A stretch of 64,000 bases of DNA from an uncultured Flavobacteriaceae bacterium. GTDB taxonomy: Bacteria > Bacteroidota > Bacteroidia > Flavobacteriales > Flavobacteriaceae. The stretch lies in the NCBI GenBank assembly GCA_938017825.1, contig CALIJE010000042.1:56938-120937 (forward strand), in the 5' to 3' direction. This document shows, in pieces, positions 54,468-61,300 of the stretch (positions are counted from its first letter, which is position 1; the number at the start of each line of letters is the position of its first letter). Under the pieces are notes generated by a model that saw nothing but the letters and a program-made list of their open reading frames with translations, did not search any database and was not told where the DNA came from. The position numbers and the translations under genes are program-made.

Positions 54468-54576
54468 GGGATAGAAAAGTTTTTACAATTATGAATCATA
54501 AAATTAAGGCATTTTTCATGCCATTTTAAGTAGTTTAACGAGTTTTTAACGGCTAAAAATTCGTTAAATAAAGCAC

Positions 54577-54584
54577 TATCTTTG
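54577..54584 (+). promoter_or_regulatory. Candidate -7 element of the dapF unit
   Basis: TATCTTTG, an exact TAnnTTTG match 16 bases before the dapF ATG. The -33 position is A/T-rich with no TTG. Confidence 0.55.
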
Positions 54585-54600
54585 TTGTTCAAAACTGAGC

Positions 54601-55386
54601 ATGCAACTTCCTTTTTATAAATATCAGGGTACCGGAAACGATTTTATCGTCATCGATAATCGTGCTGAAATTGTTCCGGTAGATGATAGGGATCTGATCT
54701 CTTTTTTATGCGATAGAAAACTTGGTATCGGAGCAGATGGACTACTCTTATTGGAAAATGCCCCTGGTGTCGATTTTAAAATGGTCTATTTTAATTCTGA
54801 CGGGAACGAGAGCAGCATGTGCGGGAATGGGGGAAGATGTTTGGTCGCTTTTGCCAAACAATTAGGCATTATAGATGTGATGACGACCTTCATTGCAATC
54901 GATGGCATTCATACTGCCTCCATAAACGATGACAATATTGTTCGTTTGAAAATGCAGGATGTTCCTGAACTTAAGGAAAAACCAGGCTATACTTTTTTGG
55001 ATACGGGCTCACCACATCATGTACAGCTGGTAGACGATTTGGAAAAACTAAATGTGCGTAAGGAAGGAGCCAAGCTCCGTTACGGACTATATGGGGCAAA
55101 GGGGAGCAATATTAATTTTGTGGAACCAAAAGGCCCTAATACCTTTCGGGTGCGTACCTATGAAAGAGGGGTAGAGGACGAAACTTTATCCTGTGGCACA
55201 GGCGTTACCGCCGTCGCATTGGCCATGCATCATGCCCAAAAAGCTACTTCCAATTCAATTTTGTTAGAGGTAGAAGGGGGAAATCTTGAAGTACAATTCG
55301 AAACCAATGAGACAGGGTATACCAATGTGTTTTTGGTGGGGCCTACACAATTGGTCTTTAAAGGAACGGTAGAATGCAAGAGTTAA
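54601..55386 (+). CDS. dapF: Diaminopimelate epimerase
   Basis: Interconverts LL- and meso-diaminopimelate for peptidoglycan and lysine synthesis; PLP-independent, using two Cys. At 261 residues it is family length (E. coli 274). TGNDFIVIDNR opens the protein; Cys74 lies in SSMCGNGGRC and Cys198 in TLSCGTGVTAVAL. GIGADGLL and NFVEP-type segments are present. It overlaps the next gene by 13 bases. With mltG it forms a cell-wall cluster. Confidence 0.96.
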   Translation: MQLPFYKYQGTGNDFIVIDNRAEIVPVDDRDLISFLCDRKLGIGADGLLLLENAPGVDFKMVYFNSDGNESSMCGNGGRCLVAFAKQLGIIDVMTTFIAIDGIHTASINDDNIVRLKMQDVPELKEKPGYTFLDTGSPHHVQLVDDLEKLNVRKEGAKLRYGLYGAKGSNINFVEPKGPNTFRVRTYERGVEDETLSCGTGVTAVALAMHHAQKATSNSILLEVEGGNLEVQFETNETGYTNVFLVGPTQLVFKGTVECKS

Positions 55387-55898
55387 AAGGCAACAAAGTA
55401 TACCTTAGGGCTCTGGAAATGGGAGATTTAGACTTCCTTTACCAACTCGAAAATGACACTTCCATTTGGGAAATCAGCGGTACGGTGACCCCTTATTCGA
55501 AGCATGTATTACGAAAATATCTAGAAAACGCTCACCGAGATATTTATGATGTGAAACAACTGCGTTTGGTCATATGTTTACATTCGGGGACAACGGTAGG
55601 ATTGATAGACCTCTTCGATTTTGACCCAAAAAACAAACGCGCTGGAATTGGCATTGTGGTATTGCGAGGCACAGATCGTAATATGGGTATTGGAAGTGAG
55701 GCCTTGGCCTTATTGATCGACTATGCCTTTTCAACACTTGAGATGCATCAATTGTTCGCAAATGTAGGTAAGCAGAACGAACCTAGCATTCACCTGTTCG
55801 AAAAGATGGGTTTTACCACGGTCGGTGTCAAGAAGGATTGGATTTATAGTAACGGAACCTTTTTCGATGAAATACTTTATCAAAAAATAAATAGGTAG
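55374..55898 (+). CDS. GNAT family N-acetyltransferase, RimJ/RimL type
   Basis: A 174-residue acetyltransferase. The opening LKGNKVYLRALEMGDLDFLYQLEND, the acetyl-CoA loop in VVLRGTDRNMGIGSEALALLIDYAF, and QLFANVGKQNEPSIHLFEKMGF are typical of RimJ/RimL-like members, which acetylate protein N-termini or small amines. It overlaps dapF by 13 bases and abuts mltG (stop at 55898, start at 55899), so the three genes are one transcript. The acceptor is unknown. Confidence 0.91.
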   Translation: MQELKGNKVYLRALEMGDLDFLYQLENDTSIWEISGTVTPYSKHVLRKYLENAHRDIYDVKQLRLVICLHSGTTVGLIDLFDFDPKNKRAGIGIVVLRGTDRNMGIGSEALALLIDYAFSTLEMHQLFANVGKQNEPSIHLFEKMGFTTVGVKKDWIYSNGTFFDEILYQKINR

Positions 55899-56945
55899 AT
55901 GTACATCAAAAAAATACTCTTGGCGGTTGTCGCAATTGGGCTGGTTATCGGAGGCCTTTTCGCCTATATGGTATATTCGGCCATTTTTACTCCGAATACC
56001 AATTTCGAACAGGATACACATGTAGTCTTCGTACGTTCGGATGCCAATTTTGCGGAGGTGAGAGATTCTATTGTTCCGTATCTCGAAGATATAGATACGT
56101 TCGAAAAATTGGCAGAACGAAAGGGATATACCGCTAATGTATACGGCGGTAAATATGTCATTCGCAAAGGGATGAACAATAATGAAATCATCAATTCGCT
56201 TCGCAGTAGGTTTAATAGTCCGGTGAAGGTTTCATTCAACAATCAGGAAAGGGTCGAGGACTTGGCCGGTAGAATTGCAGTTCAGCTCGAGGCCGATAGC
56301 ATTTCATTATTGACCGCCTTTAAGGATAAAGATTTTTTAGTTGCCAACGGCTTCGATGAAAATACCTGTTTGTCAATGTATTTGCCGAATAGCTATGAAT
56401 TTTTTTGGAATACTTCTGCTGAGAAATTTCGCGATCGTATGTTAAAGGAATATCGACGCTTCTGGACCCCAGCACGCGTTCAAAAGGCAAAACTGCAGGG
56501 GTTGTCACCTACTGAGGCAGTCTCCTTGGCGGCCATAGTGCATAAAGAAACCGCCAAAATCGATGAACGCCCAAGGGTAGCCGGGCTGTACTTAAATCGT
56601 CTTAAGCGAGGAATGCTTTTGCAAGCAGACCCTACTGTGATATATGCCCTAAAAAAACATACCGGCAATTTTGATCAAGTAATTAAGCGTGTGCTTTATA
56701 AAGATCTTGAAATTGATTCTCCTTATAATACCTACAAATATTCTGGAGCACCTCCAGGACCAATAATAATGCCCGATATATCTGCAATTAAGGCCGTTTT
56801 GAACCCTGAAAAGCACAACTATCTATATATGGTTTCCCATGTAGAAAATTTTGGCTACCATAAGTTCGCCGAATCGTTGGCGCAACACAACCAAAATAAG
56901 GTGCAGTATATCCGCTGGATTAATGAGCAGGGGGTAAATCGCTAG
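55899..56945 (+). CDS. mltG: Endolytic murein transglycosylase MltG
   Basis: Inner-membrane lytic transglycosylase that cuts nascent glycan strands and sets their length. At 348 residues it is normal (E. coli 340). One membrane helix at about 6-24, a LysM-like segment in the middle, and the YceG domain: ALAAIVHKETAK-type sequence with catalytic Glu near 216, then YLNRLKRGMLLQADPTVIYAL and SPYNTYKYSGAPPGPI. Ends with HKFAESLAQHNQNK. Last gene of the dapF unit. Confidence 0.95.
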   Translation: MYIKKILLAVVAIGLVIGGLFAYMVYSAIFTPNTNFEQDTHVVFVRSDANFAEVRDSIVPYLEDIDTFEKLAERKGYTANVYGGKYVIRKGMNNNEIINSLRSRFNSPVKVSFNNQERVEDLAGRIAVQLEADSISLLTAFKDKDFLVANGFDENTCLSMYLPNSYEFFWNTSAEKFRDRMLKEYRRFWTPARVQKAKLQGLSPTEAVSLAAIVHKETAKIDERPRVAGLYLNRLKRGMLLQADPTVIYALKKHTGNFDQVIKRVLYKDLEIDSPYNTYKYSGAPPGPIIMPDISAIKAVLNPEKHNYLYMVSHVENFGYHKFAESLAQHNQNKVQYIRWINEQGVNR

Positions 56946-57029
56946 GCATCTTAACCTAATTTTAGAACATCTTAACTAAAAACACCCAGTTTTAACGAAA
57001 TCTTGGTGCACAACCCATATTGTCGGTCA

Positions 57030-57037
57030 TATCTTTG
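57030..57037 (+). promoter_or_regulatory. Candidate -7 element of the lysozyme-like gene
   Basis: TATCTTTG, an exact TAnnTTTG match 17 bases before the ATG at 57055. Confidence 0.5.
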
Positions 57038-57054
57038 TATTGGAATTTTAACTA

Positions 57055-57723
57055 ATGCTATCGGCTTGGTTTCTAAAATGGGTAGGTATGAGAAAATGTG
57101 TTTTGTTTTTCTGTGGTTTTATGGCCGTATTGCTTTTGGGAAGCTATGGTTTCAACTTTAGAGAGGTTACCGTCCCTCAAGAATTGGTCGTATGTGAGCC
57201 TATGGAAGTGCTGTACCCACAGCAACAAATAGCTTTTAATGCACCATTGGTGGCACCACCATTCTTGGGAAGCTCCTATATTGGGTTTAAGGAAGCACTT
57301 GCTTTCAAAGAATCTTCTGGTGACTATTTCAGAACCAATACCTTGGGATATTTAGGAAAGTACCAGTTTGGGGTAGGAACGTTGCAATTGATGGGAGTAT
57401 ATAATGCGTCACGATTTCTCAATGATCCTGCTTTACAGGAAAAAGTATTTTACACCAATTTATCGCGCAATAAATGGATTCTAAGAAAAGACATTTTGAG
57501 ATATACCGGAAAACGTATCGGGGGGGTAACCATTACCGAATCAGGTATGTTGGCCGCTGCTCATTTAGCAGGTCCGGGTAATGTGAAAAAGTATTTAAGG
57601 ACTTGGGGTAGAACCAATAAAAAGGATGCCAATGGCACTCAGGTTTCAAATTATCTAAAGTCATTTTCAGGCTACGACATGTCTTATATTTCGCCGGTTC
57701 GTAATCCAAAAATTTTGATGTAA
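57055..57723 (+). CDS. Secreted lysozyme-like (transglycosylase) protein
   Basis: A 222-residue protein with a signal peptide or anchor at about 12-30 (RKCVLFFCGFMAVLLLGSYG). Residues from about 80 are lysozyme-like: FKEALAFKESSGDYF with Glu86 as a candidate catalytic acid, GYLGKYQFGVGTLQLMG, ESGMLAAAHLAGPGNVKKYL and NGTQVSNYLKSFSGYDMS. This is the goose-type/SLT layout of Bacteroidota peptidoglycan-degrading proteins. It has its own -7 element and terminator, and follows mltG by 109 bases. Activity is inferred. Confidence 0.75.
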   Translation: MLSAWFLKWVGMRKCVLFFCGFMAVLLLGSYGFNFREVTVPQELVVCEPMEVLYPQQQIAFNAPLVAPPFLGSSYIGFKEALAFKESSGDYFRTNTLGYLGKYQFGVGTLQLMGVYNASRFLNDPALQEKVFYTNLSRNKWILRKDILRYTGKRIGGVTITESGMLAAAHLAGPGNVKKYLRTWGRTNKKDANGTQVSNYLKSFSGYDMSYISPVRNPKILM

Positions 57724-57787
57724 AAAATATAGATTGAAGATCTCGTACATTTTTTTGAAAATGTGCCAAATATGAGAATGTTCCCGT

Positions 57788-57820
57788 ACCCCGTTCAATG
57801 ACACTTGATCGGGGTTTTTT
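57788..57820. terminator. Intrinsic terminator after the lysozyme-like gene
   Basis: Stem ACCCCG-T-TCAA/TTGA-T-CGGGGT with a six-base loop and a run of T on the plus strand. It lies between convergent genes. Confidence 0.88.
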
Positions 57821-57831
57821 AATTCTAGTGC

Positions 57832-58554
57832 TTAGGCCTGAATAATAAAAATTGCAGGGCGCTTGTGCAGTTCAACTGGCGATTTTTTCCAATCTCGGAG
57901 CGTTTTGGTTGCGATATATTCAGTAGGGAGTGTAATGTCGCATGCGATGCACAAATAGGTATGAGGTGATAGTATACGAATCAAATCTGCCAATAGCTTA
58001 TCATTTCGATATGGTGTTTCGATAAATAGTTGACTCTGATTGTTTTCTTTGGATATTTTCTCCAATCGTTTCATCGCTTTTTTGCGTTCATTAGAGTCAA
58101 TGGGCAAGTAGCCATTGAAAGCAAAATTTTGTCCGTTCATTCCGCTGGCCATTAAAGCCAAAAAAATTGATGACGGCCCCACCAAAGGCACGACTTGAAT
58201 GTTTTTTTCATGGGCAATTTTCACCACCTCTGCTCCAGGGTCTGCAATTCCTGGAGCACCTGCTTCCGATAGAACACCTACATCCCGGCCTTTAAGGCAC
58301 GGGTCTATGAAGGTAGGAATGGCTGCTGCTTCGGTATATTTATTGAGCAAAAAAAGATGAAGGCCAGCTTGCGATTTTCGAGGGCTTATTTTCTTAATAA
58401 ACCGGCGTGCGGTCTTTTCGTTTTCAACGATATAAGAATCGATATTCTCTACCGCCCTTTTGATCGAAATGGGAAGTACCTCCAGAGGTTCGGTTTCGCC
58501 CAAAGTCGTAGGGATCAAATAAAGTTTGCCAATACCGGTTTTGTTTTCAGCCAT
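57832..58554 (-). CDS. RsmI-like SAM-dependent methyltransferase (tetrapyrrole methylase fold)
   Basis: A 240-residue protein of the tetrapyrrole methylase superfamily, closest in layout to RsmI, which methylates the ribose of C1402 in 16S rRNA. GKLYLIPTTLGETEPLEVLP opens it; GVLSEAGAPGIADPGAEVVKIAHE and VVPLVGPSSIFLALMASGMNGQ are the SAM-binding segments; FIETPYRNDKLLADL is conserved. It is shorter than E. coli RsmI (286), lacking the C-terminal helical domain, so the target could differ. It abuts the phosphatase gene (start 58554, stop 58555). Confidence 0.9.
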   Translation of the reverse strand: MAENKTGIGKLYLIPTTLGETEPLEVLPISIKRAVENIDSYIVENEKTARRFIKKISPRKSQAGLHLFLLNKYTEAAAIPTFIDPCLKGRDVGVLSEAGAPGIADPGAEVVKIAHEKNIQVVPLVGPSSIFLALMASGMNGQNFAFNGYLPIDSNERKKAMKRLEKISKENNQSQLFIETPYRNDKLLADLIRILSPHTYLCIACDITLPTEYIATKTLRDWKKSPVELHKRPAIFIIQA

Positions 58555-59013
58555 CTATACCGCACTTAATTTTTGGGCTATTTTATCACATGCAATGTCA
58601 ATCAGTTGATATACTTTTTCAAACCCATCAACACCGCCATAATAAGGATCGGGTACTTCCTTGTTCAGCTCATCTGTTTCGTCTAGTAACAAACGAACTT
58701 TTACAATTTGCAACTTGTTTTGAGCCAGCGATATGATGTTTTTATAATTGCTACGGTCCATAGCATAGATCAAATCGAATTCATCTAAATCGCTCGCTTG
58801 TAGTTTTCTACATCTTTGTGCACTAATATCAAGACCATATTTAGCGGCAACTTCAATGCTTCGAGGGTCGGGCCTATTGCCGATGTGATACCCGCCGGTG
58901 CCCGCAGAATCTACGAAGAACCGATCAGGGTCTATTTTTGAGCTTAAAATGCCTTCGGCCAAGGGAGACCTACAGATATTACCGAGGCAAACCATCAATA
59001 CCTTGGTATTCAT
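58555..59013 (-). CDS. Low-molecular-weight protein tyrosine phosphatase
   Basis: A 152-residue phosphatase. The P-loop CLGNICRS has nucleophile Cys9 and Arg15 (C-x5-R). DSAGTGGYHIGNRPDPRS and the acid Asp in PDPYYGG near 125 complete the active site. It may act on tyrosine kinases of polysaccharide export, but none is near. Located between dnaA (six-base gap) and the RsmI-like gene, all leftward, so dnaA-phosphatase-methylase form a unit. Confidence 0.94.
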   Translation of the reverse strand: MNTKVLMVCLGNICRSPLAEGILSSKIDPDRFFVDSAGTGGYHIGNRPDPRSIEVAAKYGLDISAQRCRKLQASDLDEFDLIYAMDRSNYKNIISLAQNKLQIVKVRLLLDETDELNKEVPDPYYGGVDGFEKVYQLIDIACDKIAQKLSAV

Positions 59014-59019
59014 AAAATG

Positions 59020-60444
59020 CTATGAGAATTTTTTGGTAAGGTCTTCAATGTACTTTCTGAACTGTTTGTCGGTCTCAGCAAGATTGTCAACGGTTTTACA
59101 GGCATGTAGTACTGTTGCGTGGTCTCGTTTCCCAATTTGCGAACCAATGCTGGCAAGTGATGCCTTGGTGAATTTTTTTGCAAAGAACATCGCCAATTGA
59201 CGTGCCTGAACGATATGGCGTTTCCTTGTTTTGGATTGCAAAGTAGCGACATCCATCTCGAAATAATCGGAGACCACTTTTTGAATGTAGTCTATAGAGA
59301 CCTCTCGTTTTGTATTCTTTACGAATTTCTCTACTACTTGCTGGGTGAGTTCGAGGGTTACTTCCTTTTTGTTGAACGATGATTGTGCAATCAAAGAAAT
59401 GATGGCGCCTTCCAATTCGCGTATATTCGTTTTGATATGCTTCGCAACATATTCCACGATATCATCGGGCATTTCAACGCCATCGCGATACAGTTTGTTC
59501 TTTAAGATGGAAATTCGTGTTTCATAGTCCGGGTTTTGCAGCTCAGCAGACAGCCCCCATTTGAAACGCGACAGCAACCGCTGCTCAATATCTTGCATGT
59601 CAACCGGTGCCTTATCAGAGGTGAGGATAACCTGCTTTCCGTTCTGATGAAGGTGATTGAAAATATGAAAAAACACATCTTGCGTTCCTGATTTTCCGGA
59701 AAGAAACTGAACGTCATCGATAATCAGAACATCGATCAGCTGATAAAAATGTATGAAATCGTTTCTTGTGTTTTTCTTGACCGATTCAATATATTGTTGC
59801 GTAAACTTTTCGGCTGAAATATACAGCACGGTGCGCTCAGGATATTTGTCTTTTATTTCTACCCCAATGGCATGTGCCAAATGAGTTTTCCCAAGGCCCA
59901 CACCTCCGAATACCAATAGCGGATTAAAAGAGGTGCCTCCAGGTTTGTTCGCTACGGCCATTCCGGCGGAACGTGCCAAGCGGTTGGCGTCCCCCTCTAA
60001 GAAATTATCAAAGTTGTAGTTGGGATTTAGCTGTGACTCGATTTTGATATTGCGAATTCCGGGAATGACAAAAGGATTTTTCAACTCCGGGTTTTTCGAC
60101 TTGATCGGAACATCCATTTCCTGCGCCCCAAAATTACCTCGATTTGCGCTGGGTATTTTTTCGGTAAACGGCTCGCGATTACCATAGGTATTTTCCATCT
60201 TGATAATATAGACCAGCTTTGCCGTCTCACCCAGCTCTTTGGTCAATGCTACTTTAAGAAGCTTTACGTAATGCTCCTCTAACCACTCGTAGAAAAATTT
60301 ACTGGGTACTTGGATACTTAAGGCGTTCTCTGAAAGCTTAACTGGCTTAATTGGTTCAAACCATGTTTTAAATGCCTGCGGTTGAATGTTGTCTTGAATA
60401 AAAGCCAAGCAATTGCTCCATACAGATTCGGCAGTTACATTCAT
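59020..60444 (-). CDS. dnaA: Chromosomal replication initiator protein
   Basis: AAA+ protein that opens the replication origin. 474 residues (E. coli 467). Domain I at about 1-80 (WSNCLAFIQDNIQPQAFKTWFEPIKP). Domain III has Walker A GGVGLGKTHL at 180-189, Walker B VLIIDDVQFL near 243, and sensor TSDKAPVDMQDIEQRLLSRF. Domain IV is the duplex-binding helix-turn-helix ending KRDHATVLHACKTVDNL. It heads the dnaA-phosphatase-methylase unit. dnaN, recF and gyrB are not adjacent, and no cluster of DnaA boxes is evident in the upstream 200 bases. Confidence 0.97.
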   Translation of the reverse strand: MNVTAESVWSNCLAFIQDNIQPQAFKTWFEPIKPVKLSENALSIQVPSKFFYEWLEEHYVKLLKVALTKELGETAKLVYIIKMENTYGNREPFTEKIPSANRGNFGAQEMDVPIKSKNPELKNPFVIPGIRNIKIESQLNPNYNFDNFLEGDANRLARSAGMAVANKPGGTSFNPLLVFGGVGLGKTHLAHAIGVEIKDKYPERTVLYISAEKFTQQYIESVKKNTRNDFIHFYQLIDVLIIDDVQFLSGKSGTQDVFFHIFNHLHQNGKQVILTSDKAPVDMQDIEQRLLSRFKWGLSAELQNPDYETRISILKNKLYRDGVEMPDDIVEYVAKHIKTNIRELEGAIISLIAQSSFNKKEVTLELTQQVVEKFVKNTKREVSIDYIQKVVSDYFEMDVATLQSKTRKRHIVQARQLAMFFAKKFTKASLASIGSQIGKRDHATVLHACKTVDNLAETDKQFRKYIEDLTKKFS

Positions 60445-60646
60445 TATAAACTTTCGTATTTTTTGGTTAGCGACTTATGTTGTAGGTCAAAAAGGAGTAG
60501 GAGCGTACTCATTTTCGAAGCGGGACAAATATGTGAACAAAAATTCTAAAAAAAAAATGAAATACTATTGAATTTTCACTTTTTTTTCGCCATGTTCAAC
60601 AGAATTTTCCATCCGCTTTAAATATATCATTTTTACCGAAACTTTT

Positions 60647-61048
60647 ATGGACTTTAACAAAATTTCTTTTCGGGTACGTTATGCCGAAACTGACCAGATG
60701 GGAGTAGTATATCACGGCAATTATGCCCAGTACCTGGAGATGGGGCGAGTTGAATGGCTAAGGCAATTTGGGGTTTCCTACAAAAGCATGGAGGAAAACG
60801 GAGTAATGCTTCCGGTAATTTTCATGCGTATGAACTTTAAAAAATCCGCCGTGTATGACGACCTTCTTTCAGTACACACCAAACTCAAGAAAATGCCATC
60901 GGTAAAAATCGAGTTCGAGTTCGAAATTTTCAACGAGCAAGATGAACTCTTGGTCGAGGCCGAGGTAGCACTTGCCTTTATGGATATGAAAACGAATCGC
61001 CCGATCAAATGTCCTGATTATGTACTAGAGGCAATTTCTGCGAAATGA
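60647..61048 (+). CDS. YbgC/4HBT-type acyl-CoA thioesterase
   Basis: A 133-residue hotdog-fold thioesterase. RVRYAETDQMGVVYHGNYAQYLEMGRVEWLR has catalytic Asp16 in the ETDxMGVVYHxNY motif of the 4-hydroxybenzoyl-CoA thioesterase group. It is a different subgroup from the thioesterase at 3.3-3.9 kb. Some family members act with the Tol-Pal system, but no tol genes are near. Divergent from dnaA with 202 bases between, A/T-rich. Confidence 0.93.
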   Translation: MDFNKISFRVRYAETDQMGVVYHGNYAQYLEMGRVEWLRQFGVSYKSMEENGVMLPVIFMRMNFKKSAVYDDLLSVHTKLKKMPSVKIEFEFEIFNEQDELLVEAEVALAFMDMKTNRPIKCPDYVLEAISAK

Positions 61049-61300
61049 AATTTTGGCCTTTTCGATACTGATGCGAATAGAAATTCATAATTGTAAACCC
61101 ACCTAATCACAGAATAGGTCTAGATTTAGTGCTTTTTTTTGAAGTTAAAGGGTATCTAAAACCCGACAATTTGCATATCTTTTTTGATACACATCACCTT
61201 CTGGCACTTTCACAACAAAAAACATGCTCTGCCTGTATTTCACTATACCTTTGATAATTCGTCAATAACTTTCATGTGAAGTTTTTGAAATGAATGTATC
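61049..61300. other. Intergenic region before the adhesin gene
   Basis: 252 bases without a gene. The only signal I can support is TACCTTTG at 61246-61253, an exact TAnnTTTG match 47 bases before the adhesin ATG, without a TTG at -33. No strong terminator hairpin is seen after the thioesterase gene. Confidence 0.5.

Noticed and set aside
60445-60646. Possible replication origin upstream of dnaA
   Set aside because: It is A/T-rich, but only one weak DnaA-box-like site (TGTGAACAA) is visible and no repeated 13-mers or box cluster.
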